From the NCBI GenBank assembly GCA_036351435.1, contig JAZBPA010000138.1, forward strand, positions 1 through 7,169: 7,169 nt of DNA, in the 5' to 3' direction. The notes below the pieces were generated by a model, which saw nothing but the letters and a program-made list of their open reading frames with translations, was not told the origin of the DNA and made no database searches. Positions 1 through 6,407 of the stretch are shown piece after piece (position 1 is the stretch's first letter; the number at the start of each line of letters is the position of its first letter). The DNA is from JAAUQA01 sp036351435 (GTDB taxonomy: Bacteria; Pseudomonadota; Gammaproteobacteria; Competibacterales; Competibacteraceae). The position numbers and the translations under genes are program-made.

Positions 1-122
1 AAGTGATTCGATGTAATCGGTTGGAGCAACGCCATTTGCCCCGATTTCTCCATTGGATATTTCACGGCACGGCCCAATGTGTTGTCTTGGAACTCTGAAA
101 GTGCGTTGACCAACTCTTTGCT
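1..122 (-). other. possible start or fragment of an unidentified minus-strand ORF, cut by the window edge
   Basis: Reading the minus strand after the HD-GYP stop, one frame opens after a TGA at 123-125 and stays open for 40 codons to the window edge. It reads SKELVNALSEFQDNTLGRAV and continues KYPMEKSGQMALLQ; the composition is protein-like. Possible in-frame starts are TTG at 111-113, GTG at 63-65 and ATG at 51-53, none with a convincing ribosome binding site. The frame that continues directly from the HD-GYP stop is also open to the edge (44 codons), so openness alone proves nothing. I do not recognise the product. If real, it would lie downstream of and co-directional with the HD-GYP gene. 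It may equally be non-coding sequence. Confidence 0.2.
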
Positions 123-132
123 TCAAGAGATT

Positions 133-819
133 TTATGCTTTGAAGGGACTAGTTTCGATCAGCGCCGCGAAGTATTTGAAAATATCAGGATCCAACTTAG
201 CGCCCGACTCGGCATCAAGAATGCCCATGATCTCGCAGTGCGAGCGGGGACGATGATAAGCCCGTGTCACCGCCATCGCATCGTAACTGTCCGCCACGGC
301 AATAATGCGTGAAATCAGCGGGATAGCCTCTCCAGAGAGGCCATCCGGGTAACCGCAGCCATTGAAGTGCTCATGATGATGGCGAACCGCCGTCGCAACT
401 TGATCGATACCCGGCAGCTCAATCGCCCGCAGGATACGTTCTCCGATTTCCGAGTGCGCCTTCATTCTCTGCCATTCGTCCTGTTCAAGCTTAGCCGGCT
501 TAAGCAACACATGGTCCGGTACACCAATCTTACCAATATCGTGAAAAGACGCACCGACTTCAAGCTGTGCCAGCTCTATACTCGTCAAGCCACACCGTTT
601 CCCGATGGCTTGCGTGATCGCCACCACCCGATCAGAGTGCAAGCGGGTGTTGAGATCACGTTCAGTCAAGGCCACCGCTAACGCTTTGGTATATTTGACC
701 AGAATGTCATAGCCGCCTAGTAGATCTTGCATGGGGATAGCACAATGTCGCGTTACATAAATGTTTTTTTGATTAGCCACACAGTGTGGCCGAAAAGCCG
801 GAATTAGCAAGTCAGTCAT
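133..819 (-). CDS. stand-alone HD-GYP domain protein, probable cyclic-di-GMP phosphodiesterase
   Basis: HD-GYP proteins are metal-dependent phosphodiesterases that hydrolyse cyclic di-GMP, usually in the cytoplasm. This 228-residue protein carries the whole domain from about residue 34 to 223. Visible motifs are HSDRV (H61), the HD pair in HDIGKIGVPD (H93, D94, K97), AHSEIG (H122), the GYP signature HHEHFNGCGYP (H148, H149, G156-P158) and RIIAVADSYDAM (D177). The signature has Asn153 where Asp is more usual. Asn57, four residues before H61, is not the Glu I recall as an extra ligand in a trinuclear family member, so a binuclear site is the simpler guess. No receiver, PAS or membrane segment is attached, so any signal input is unknown. 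The frame cannot extend upstream because TGA lies at 829-831. Met1 (819) and Met30 (732) are both possible starts, neither with a clear Shine-Dalgarno; residues 1-29 do not look like part of the domain. The gene is divergent from murJ. Family assignment is firm, activity is inferred. Confidence 0.86.
   Translation of the reverse strand: MTDLLIPAFRPHCVANQKNIYVTRHCAIPMQDLLGGYDILVKYTKALAVALTERDLNTRLHSDRVVAITQAIGKRCGLTSIELAQLEVGASFHDIGKIGVPDHVLLKPAKLEQDEWQRMKAHSEIGERILRAIELPGIDQVATAVRHHHEHFNGCGYPDGLSGEAIPLISRIIAVADSYDAMAVTRAYHRPRSHCEIMGILDAESGAKLDPDIFKYFAALIETSPFKA
776..790. repeat. perfect 7-1-7 inverted repeat in the 5' part of the HD-GYP ORF
   Basis: GCCACAC-A-GTGTGGC is a perfect dyad with 7-bp arms and a one-base centre. 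A run of seven T (764-770 on the + strand) lies a few bases to one side. It falls in codons about 10-15 of the longest HD-GYP reading frame, between the two candidate start codons at 819 and 732. If translation starts at 732 the dyad would be in the promoter or leader region and could be an operator. It is not an intrinsic terminator in either direction, since no T-run follows the stem on either strand. Arms of this length arise by chance in several kilobases, so function is a guess. Confidence 0.4.
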
Positions 820-964
820 TAAGAACTGTCACGACGTACCCCATGTGCTGCAGATCAACTTGCTGTATAAAAGCATGGATTTGTGAACCGGCAAGAGACA
901 CGTCAATGTTCGATCATCACTTTCATTACCACCCAGAGCGGCCGACTCGCCGGGCAAGTGCACG

Positions 965-2503
965 ATGAGTAGAGCACTGCTCAAATCCACCGGCATCGTC
1001 AGCGCCATGACCTTCTTGTCGCGCATCCTGGGTTTCACTCGCGACATTATCTTCGCTCATTTTTTCGGCGCCGGAGCGGGTACTGATGCGTTCTTCGTCG
1101 CTTTCCGTATTCCTAATCTGATGCGCCGGTTGTTTGCTGAGGGCGCTTTTTCTTTGGCATTTGTGCCGGTTTTTTCCCAGTATAAAACCCAGAATTCGCA
1201 TGAGGAACTGCGTCGCTTAACCGATGACGTGGCCGGTACCTTGAGTGTGATCCTGCTCGGTACTACAGCCGTTGGGGTGCTGGCTGCGCCTGTGTTGATT
1301 TGGGTGTTTGCACCCGGTTTCAGCCAAGATCAAGATAAATACACCTTGACCGTGGAGATGCTGCGCATCACTTTCCCCTATCTGTTGTTCATTTCACTGA
1401 CGGCATTGGCGGGCGGTATGTTGAACAGTTTCGGGCGGTTCGCTATTCCGGCACTGACTCCGGCACTGCTTAATATTGTCCTGATCGGTGCCGCTGTCTG
1501 GGTAGCGCCCCAGTTGGATGAACCCATCATGGCGTTGGCATGGGGCGTATTTTTCGCTGGGTTGTTGCAATTGCTTTTCCAATTGCCCTTTCTGAAACGC
1601 TTAAACCTGTTGCCTCGGCCTCGTTGGGGCTGGAAATCGACAGGGGTACAACGGATATTGAAATTGATGCTGCCCGCCTTATTCGGCTCGTCGGTGGCGC
1701 AAATAAATTTACTGTTTAGTACCTTCTTGGCGTCATTCCTAGTCACCGGCAGCGTAAGCTGGTTGTACTATTCCGACCGCTTAGTCGAATTCCCCTTGGG
1801 CATCTTCGGAGTGGCTCTGGGCACGGTTATTTTGCCTAGCCTGTCGAAAAAACATGCGGCTGAATCTCATGAAAGCTTTTCTCGCACCTTGGATTGGGCG
1901 CTACGTTTAGCGCTGTTAATCGGTGTGCCCGCCACCGTCGGCTTGGTTATCCTGGCCGGTCCGTTGCTGTCAACGCTGTTTCAATATGGCGAATTCGGTC
2001 CTCACGATGTGCGTATGGCCAGCCAAAGCCTCATGGCCTATTCATTAGGGCTATTAGCTTTCATGTTGGTGAAGGTATTAGCGCCCGGTTTTTACGCTCG
2101 GCAGGATACCCGCACGCCAGTAAAAATCGGCATCATCGCGATGGTGGTGAACATGGCACTTAACATCGTGCTGTTTTTTCCACTCGCCCATGCCGGACTA
2201 GCGTTGGGTGCCTCGTTGTCGTCTTATCTCAATGCGCTGTTACTGCTCTATATTTTGCGTAAGAAAGGCGTGTATACACCAGCGCCCGGCTGGATTCGGT
2301 TTTTACTGCAACTCATTGTCGCCAATGCGATTATGGGGCTGGCACTGTGGTATGACCGGGGTGAATTGTTGGACTGGTTTCAAGCCGATGTCGGTTATCG
2401 GGTGTTGCATTTGGGGACGTTAGTCGGCGGTGGTGCGGCGATTTACGTCTTTGTGGGCGCAGCGGTGGGCATCCGACCGCGCCATCTTAAACTCATCACC
2501 TGA
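965..2503 (+). CDS. murJ: lipid II flippase MurJ (MviN family)
   Basis: MurJ is the MOP-superfamily inner-membrane protein that flips lipid II from the cytoplasmic to the periplasmic face for peptidoglycan synthesis. The 512 residues match the E. coli length (about 511) and are highly hydrophobic throughout, consistent with the 14 membrane segments of the family. Conserved blocks are SRILGFTRD (R20, R26), TDAFFVAFRIPNLMRRLFAEGAF (D41, N51, R54), FPYLLFISL, SGSVSW-like TGSVSWLYYSDRLVEFP (R272), ALGTVILPSLS and KVLAPGFYARQDTRTPVK. R20, R26, R54 and R272 correspond to the arginines essential in E. coli MurJ (R18, R24, R52, R270). The ATG at 965 places the N-terminus two residues longer than the E. 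coli protein. The ribosome binding site is weak, at best GGG at 952-954. No strong promoter is seen in the 145-bp gap upstream; a lone TATAAA at 866-871 lacks a -35 partner. ribF follows after 70 bp. Confidence 0.97.
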   Translation: MSRALLKSTGIVSAMTFLSRILGFTRDIIFAHFFGAGAGTDAFFVAFRIPNLMRRLFAEGAFSLAFVPVFSQYKTQNSHEELRRLTDDVAGTLSVILLGTTAVGVLAAPVLIWVFAPGFSQDQDKYTLTVEMLRITFPYLLFISLTALAGGMLNSFGRFAIPALTPALLNIVLIGAAVWVAPQLDEPIMALAWGVFFAGLLQLLFQLPFLKRLNLLPRPRWGWKSTGVQRILKLMLPALFGSSVAQINLLFSTFLASFLVTGSVSWLYYSDRLVEFPLGIFGVALGTVILPSLSKKHAAESHESFSRTLDWALRLALLIGVPATVGLVILAGPLLSTLFQYGEFGPHDVRMASQSLMAYSLGLLAFMLVKVLAPGFYARQDTRTPVKIGIIAMVVNMALNIVLFFPLAHAGLALGASLSSYLNALLLLYILRKKGVYTPAPGWIRFLLQLIVANAIMGLALWYDRGELLDWFQADVGYRVLHLGTLVGGGAAIYVFVGAAVGIRPRHLKLIT

Positions 2504-2535
2504 AATGGCTCCGTGTAAATTGTCGTCAGGCTCTT

Positions 2536-2541
2536 TATAAT
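2536..2541 (+). promoter_or_regulatory. candidate -10 element of a promoter for ribF and downstream genes
   Basis: A perfect TATAAT lies in the 70-bp gap between murJ and ribF, 32 bases before the ribF ATG, which would give a leader of about 25 nt. The -35 region is poor: the hexamers at 16-17 bp spacing (GTGTAA at 2513, TGTAAA at 2514) match TTGACA at only three positions, and the better TTGTCG at 2520-2525 is only 10 bp away. A promoter dependent mainly on its -10 box, or one helped by an activator, is plausible. It would let ribF-ileS-lspA-ispH be transcribed independently of murJ. This is inference from sequence only. Confidence 0.45.
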
Positions 2542-2573
2542 GCCACGCTGATTTAGCCCAGCTCAGTGTCATT

Positions 2574-3515
2574 ATGGAATTCATCCGCGGTCAGCATAAT
2601 CTTCGCGCACGTCATCACGGCTGCGTAGCCACTATCGGCAATTTCGACGGCGTCCACCTCGGTCATCAGGCGATTTTCCGTCAGTTGGCGGAAAAGGCAG
2701 CCATTTTTAATCTGCCCACGCTAGTGATTCTCTTCGAACCTCAGCCCCAGGAGTTTTTCAGGCCAGGCGACGCGCCACCGCGCTTGATGCGCCTCCGGGA
2801 AAAAGTGCTGGCTCTGGCGGATTACGGCATAGATCGGGTGTTTTGCTTGAAGTTCGACCGGAGGTTGGCTAACACCGCAGCGCAGGACTTTATTCAAGAG
2901 TTGCTGGTCACTCGGTTAGGAGTTCGTTTTCTGGTGGTCGGGGATGATTTCCGCTTCGGGTACAAACGGCAAGGCGATTTCGCATTGTTGTGTCGAGCCG
3001 GCGGCGAGCACGGTTTTCAGGTCGCCGATACCCACAGCTTCATTGTCGATGGCAGCCGGGTCAGTAGCACCCGCATTCGGGAAACCCTGAAAAATGGCGA
3101 TCTGGATTTAGCGCAGCGCTTACTTGGACGCCCCTATGCAATCTGCGGTCGGGTTGTACACGGCGATAAACGCGGCCGACAACTAGGTTATCCGACGGCC
3201 AATATTTATCTGCATCGAGACATAACCCCATTGGTCGGCGTTTATGTTGTTGAACTACTCGGCGTTGGAGCGGAACCGGTACCCGGTGTGGCTAATGTCG
3301 GTCGGCGCCCCACGGTACAGGGCACCCGTGATCAGCTGGAAGTCCATTTATTTGATTTCCAGCAGGATATTTATGGCCGGCATGTTAAAGTGAATTTTCT
3401 GGCGCATGTGCGCCCCGAGCGGCGTTTTGAGTCTTTGGATGCGTTACGAATGCAAATTGACCAAGATGCGCAACACGCTCAGGCTTTTTTCGCCGCACAG
3501 CGGCGCAGCGCTTAG
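2574..3515 (+). CDS. ribF: bifunctional riboflavin kinase / FAD synthetase RibF
   Basis: RibF phosphorylates riboflavin to FMN and adenylylates FMN to FAD in the cytoplasm. Its 313 residues equal the length of the E. coli enzyme. The N-terminal FAD synthetase module shows the nucleotidyltransferase motif GNFDGVHLGH (22-31), FEPQP (54-58), VGDDFRFG (122-129) and SSTRIR (164-169). The C-terminal flavokinase module shows GRVVHGDKRGRQLGYPTAN (192-210) with the PTAN motif at 207-210, GVYVVE (222-227), GVANVGRRPTV (238-248) and LEVHLFDF with the likely catalytic Glu256. All key elements are intact. The ATG at 2574 fits the E. coli N-terminus (MKLIRGIHNL versus MEFIRGQHNL), though no strong Shine-Dalgarno precedes it. 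The gene sits between murJ and ileS, the usual proteobacterial neighbourhood. No FMN riboswitch could fit in the short upstream gap. Confidence 0.97.
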   Translation: MEFIRGQHNLRARHHGCVATIGNFDGVHLGHQAIFRQLAEKAAIFNLPTLVILFEPQPQEFFRPGDAPPRLMRLREKVLALADYGIDRVFCLKFDRRLANTAAQDFIQELLVTRLGVRFLVVGDDFRFGYKRQGDFALLCRAGGEHGFQVADTHSFIVDGSRVSSTRIRETLKNGDLDLAQRLLGRPYAICGRVVHGDKRGRQLGYPTANIYLHRDITPLVGVYVVELLGVGAEPVPGVANVGRRPTVQGTRDQLEVHLFDFQQDIYGRHVKVNFLAHVRPERRFESLDALRMQIDQDAQHAQAFFAAQRRSA

Positions 3516-3538
3516 CACCCACCCGATTGAATCATGAA

Positions 3539-3553
3539 ATTCACGGAGTGAAT
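3539..3553 (+). other. small inverted repeat (possible mRNA hairpin) just upstream of the ileS ribosome binding site
   Basis: ATTCAC-GGA-GTGAAT is a perfect 6-bp stem with a three-base loop in the 54-bp gap between ribF and ileS. It ends seven bases before the GAGG at 3560-3563. No U-run follows, so it is not an intrinsic terminator. Four of the six pairs are A-U, so the stem is probably weak. It might affect translation initiation of ileS or protect a processed 5' end, or mean nothing. Confidence 0.3.
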
Positions 3554-3559
3554 CGTTTC

Positions 3560-3563
3560 GAGG
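3560..3563 (+). promoter_or_regulatory. Shine-Dalgarno GAGG deciding the ileS start
   Basis: GAGG lies six bases before the GTG at 3570 and four bases before an out-of-frame ATG at 3568. The spacing to GTG is good. Together with the in-frame TGA at 3549-3551 and the lack of any other start codon in between, it fixes GTG 3570 as the ileS start. Confidence 0.65.
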
Positions 3564-3567
3564 TTAG

Positions 3568-3594
3568 ATGTGGCTGATTATAAAGATACTCTGA
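3568..3594 (+). other. out-of-frame eight-codon ATG mini-ORF overlapping the ileS start
   Basis: The sequence ATGTGGCT contains both an ATG (3568) and the ileS GTG (3570). Read from the ATG, the frame gives MWLIIKIL and a TGA at 3592-3594. Three of its eight codons are isoleucine (ATT, ATA, ATA), two of them the usually rare ATA. It shares the GAGG at 3560-3563 with ileS. It could be a decoy start or a leader whose translation depends on charged tRNA-Ile, the product of IleS. It could also be accidental, because the overlapping ileS codons encode the family-conserved DYK-TL start. I record it as an observation, not as an established gene. Confidence 0.2.
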
Positions 3595-6407
3595 ATCTTC
3601 CCCAAACGCGCTTTCCCATGCGAGCCAATCTCGCCCAGCGTGAACCCGAGTTATTGCGTTTCTGGAAAGAACTTGGGTTATACGCCAAACAGCGCGAAGT
3701 CTTTGCCGGACGTCCCAAATTTGTATTGCACGATGGGCCGCCTTATGCCAATGGGGTGATTCATATTGGCCACGCCGTGAATAAGGTGCTCAAGGATATT
3801 ATCGTTAAATCCCGTTCAATGAGCGGCTTCGATTCGCCCTATGTGCCGGGTTGGGATTGTCATGGTTTGCCCATTGAACAGATGGTGGAAAAGAAACTCG
3901 GCAAAGTCGGCGTCAAGGTGGATGCGCCCACCTTCCGCGACGCTTGCCGTAAGTTCGCCGCCCAGCAGATCGATAAACAACGGGAAGATTTCATTCGCTT
4001 AGGGATTTTCGGTGACTGGGAAAACCCGTACCTGACTATGGACTTTCACACTGAAGCGAATATCGTGCGCTCGTTGGCGCGCATCATCGCCAACGGTCAT
4101 GTGTATCGCGGTTCCAAACCGGTGTATTGGTGCATCGATTGCGGTTCGGCGCTCGCCGAGGCCGAGGTGGAATATCACGATAAAAACTCCTTGGCTATTG
4201 ATGTGCGCTTTCCGGTCGTCGAAGAAGAAGCGCTGTTAGCACGACTCAGCCATGTCGAGGGTCACGAAGGACGCGGGCCTCTGTCAGTAGTGATTTGGAC
4301 TACCACGCCATGGACCTTGCCCGCCAATCAGGCGGTGACAGTCCACCCCAACTTTGAGTATGTGGTGGTGCAAGCGGAAACCGCCCAAGGCCACGAACGC
4401 CTGGTGTTAGCGGAGGATCTACTCAAGGATTGCATGATTCGCTGGGATGTTACTGATTACCAAGTCATCGCCTATGGCAAAGGGTCGGATATCGAACATA
4501 TCGCCTTGCATCACCCGTTTTACCGACGGCAGGTACCGGTGATTTTAGGTGATCACGTCAATCTGGAAGATGGCACCGGTTCGGTCCATACTGCCCCTGC
4601 CCATGGTCAGGAGGACTATGTGGTCGGTCGCCGCTATGGGTTGGATATCGACGAAAATCCGGTCGGACCGGACGGTCGTTTTGTGGCAGGTACCGAGTTG
4701 TTCGCCGGGCAGTACGTCAACGAAGCCAACGAGCACATCCTTGAAACGCTGCGCGGCCATGGCCACCTCATCCATGTAGAGCGAATCCGGCACAGTTATC
4801 CGCACTGCTGGCGGCATAAAACCCCGATCATCTTCCGTGCTACCCCGCAGTGGTTCATCGGTATGGAGCACAACGGGTTACGCAAGCAGGCATTAGCGGC
4901 AATTAACAAAGTGCACTTCACCCCGGACTGGGGACAGGCGCGCATCCAAGGCATGGTGGATAATCGACCGGATTGGTGTATCTCCCGACAGCGCTATTGG
5001 GGGGTGCCGATCACGTTGTTCATGCACAAAGACAGCGGCGACCTGCATCCCAATACCGCCGAACTGATGGAACGGGTCGCGCAACGTATTGAACAGGGGG
5101 GTATCAACGCGTGGTTCGAGCTGGACCCGGCTGAATTACTAGGCGACGAGGTCGGCGATTACCTCAAGGTAACCGATACTTTGGATGTCTGGTTTGATTC
5201 GGGCACCACTCATTTTTCCGTGCTGAACACCCGTGCCGATCTCAAATTCCCGGCAGATCTGTATCTGGAAGGCTCCGACCAACACCGAGGCTGGTTTCAA
5301 TCCTCGCTGCTGACCTCGATCGCCATGCGTGGTGTTGCCCCTTACAAGGGTCTGTTGACTCACGGCTACACGGTGGACTCGGACGGCAAGAAGATGTCCA
5401 AGTCACTGGGTAATGTGGTCGCACCGCAAACTGTCGTCAACAGCTTGGGCGCCGACATCCTGCGGCTGTGGGTCGCCGCAACCGATTATCGGGGCGAAAT
5501 CGCGGTTTCCGACGAAATTCTCAAGCGTATGGCTGACTCCTATCGGCGTATGCGCAATACGGCCCGTTTCCTTCTCAGCAATTTGCACGGCTTTGAGCCG
5601 GATACCCATCAGCTTCCCGCCCAACAAATGCTGGCACTCGACCGTTGGGCGGTAGATCGCGCCTCTCGTTTACAACACCAGATCCGAGACGCGTATGACC
5701 ACTACCTGTTCCATGTGATCTATCAGAAACTACACAACTTCTGTTCCGTGGATATGGGCAGTGTCTACCTGGATATCATCAAAGACCGGCTTTACACCAC
5801 AGGGCCGGACAGCATTGCGCGGCGTTCCGCTCAAACCGCCATGTACCTGATTCTGGAAGCTATGGTGCGCTGGTTGGCTCCGGTGTTGAGTTTCACCGCG
5901 GAAGAAATCTGGCGGAACATGCCCGGTGAACGGCAAGCCTCGGTATTTCTGGATACCTGGTATGAAGGTTTGTTTACCATGCCTGATGACGACCCGCTTA
6001 ACGCGGCGTATTGGGAAGAGGTGATAGTAGTTCGAGAAACCGTTGGCAAAGAATTGGAAAAATTACGGGTTGCCGGTGGCATCGGTTCTTCATTGGACGC
6101 CGAAGTTGATCTTTACTGCAGTGACCACTTATTCGGCGCACTCAAACGGTTAGAGGATGAATTGCGTTTCGTCCTGATTACCTCTTATGCACGGGTCCAT
6201 CCGCTAGCGGAAAAACCCGAGTCGATTGTGGTCACCGAAGTCAACGGACATCAATTCGGCACTGTCGTATGTTCCTCGGAACACGCCAAATGCGTACGCT
6301 GCTGGCATCATCGTGAAGATGTCGGCACTCATCCCGACCATTCCGAACTGTGCGGTCGTTGCGTGGAAAACGTTACGGGTGACGGCGAACAGCGGCGTTA
6401 CGCCTGA
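3570..6407 (+). CDS. ileS: isoleucyl-tRNA synthetase, IleS1 type
   Basis: IleS attaches isoleucine to tRNA-Ile in the cytoplasm and edits mischarged valine. At 945 residues it is close to the E. coli enzyme (about 938) and aligns with it from MADYKDTLNLP to the C-terminus. Motifs in order: DGPPYANG then HIGH (65-68); the CP1 editing domain with TTTPWTLPAN (244-253) and HTAPAHGQEDY (H340, D349, matching the E. coli editing residues H333 and D342); WCISRQRYWGVP (469-480); DVWFDSG (539-545); GSDQHRGWF (568-576); KMSKS (608-612); and a C-terminal zinc-binding site from C908, C911, C928 and C931. The KMSKS form and C-terminal zinc site place it in the ordinary bacterial IleS1 group, normally mupirocin-sensitive, rather than the resistant IleS2 type. 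Translation starts at GTG; the frame is closed by TGA at 3549-3551 and GAGG lies six bases upstream. There is no T-box. Its stop overlaps the lspA start by one base. Confidence 0.98.
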   Translation: MADYKDTLNLPQTRFPMRANLAQREPELLRFWKELGLYAKQREVFAGRPKFVLHDGPPYANGVIHIGHAVNKVLKDIIVKSRSMSGFDSPYVPGWDCHGLPIEQMVEKKLGKVGVKVDAPTFRDACRKFAAQQIDKQREDFIRLGIFGDWENPYLTMDFHTEANIVRSLARIIANGHVYRGSKPVYWCIDCGSALAEAEVEYHDKNSLAIDVRFPVVEEEALLARLSHVEGHEGRGPLSVVIWTTTPWTLPANQAVTVHPNFEYVVVQAETAQGHERLVLAEDLLKDCMIRWDVTDYQVIAYGKGSDIEHIALHHPFYRRQVPVILGDHVNLEDGTGSVHTAPAHGQEDYVVGRRYGLDIDENPVGPDGRFVAGTELFAGQYVNEANEHILETLRGHGHLIHVERIRHSYPHCWRHKTPIIFRATPQWFIGMEHNGLRKQALAAINKVHFTPDWGQARIQGMVDNRPDWCISRQRYWGVPITLFMHKDSGDLHPNTAELMERVAQRIEQGGINAWFELDPAELLGDEVGDYLKVTDTLDVWFDSGTTHFSVLNTRADLKFPADLYLEGSDQHRGWFQSSLLTSIAMRGVAPYKGLLTHGYTVDSDGKKMSKSLGNVVAPQTVVNSLGADILRLWVAATDYRGEIAVSDEILKRMADSYRRMRNTARFLLSNLHGFEPDTHQLPAQQMLALDRWAVDRASRLQHQIRDAYDHYLFHVIYQKLHNFCSVDMGSVYLDIIKDRLYTTGPDSIARRSAQTAMYLILEAMVRWLAPVLSFTAEEIWRNMPGERQASVFLDTWYEGLFTMPDDDPLNAAYWEEVIVVRETVGKELEKLRVAGGIGSSLDAEVDLYCSDHLFGALKRLEDELRFVLITSYARVHPLAEKPESIVVTEVNGHQFGTVVCSSEHAKCVRCWHHREDVGTHPDHSELCGRCVENVTGDGEQRRYA
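6394..6404 (+). other. short inverted repeat at the ileS-lspA junction
   Basis: GGCG-TTA-CGCC forms a perfect GC-only 4-bp stem directly before the overlapping TGATG of the ileS stop and lspA start. It occupies the place where a Shine-Dalgarno for lspA would be expected, and none is visible there. Opening of such a stem by ribosomes finishing ileS would fit translational coupling. The stem is very short and inside a coding sequence, so this is tentative. Confidence 0.22.

Noticed and set aside
79..312. Plus-strand 77-codon ORF (and the 104-codon one at 367-681)
   Set aside because: Both lie mostly or wholly antisense to the clearly conserved HD-GYP coding sequence, show no recognisable motif and lack ribosome binding sites.
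866..871. TATAAA as a murJ -10 element
   Set aside because: Hexamers at 16-18 bp spacing upstream (ATGTGC and neighbours) do not resemble TTGACA and there is no proper extended -10, so I do not call a promoter here.
863..893. Minus-strand promoter for the HD-GYP gene (TTGCCG with TATACA)
   Set aside because: The spacing is 19-20 bp and both hexamers are partial matches; too weak to list as a feature.
786..968. Plus-strand 60-codon ORF ending just inside murJ
   Set aside because: It starts antisense to the HD-GYP gene, has a low-complexity Arg/His-rich tail, no family resemblance and no Shine-Dalgarno; its overlap with the murJ start looks accidental.
3491..3505. CGCCG-CACAG-CGGCG hairpin at the end of ribF as a terminator
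   Set aside because: It lies inside the ribF coding region, the stem is only 5 bp and no T-run follows.
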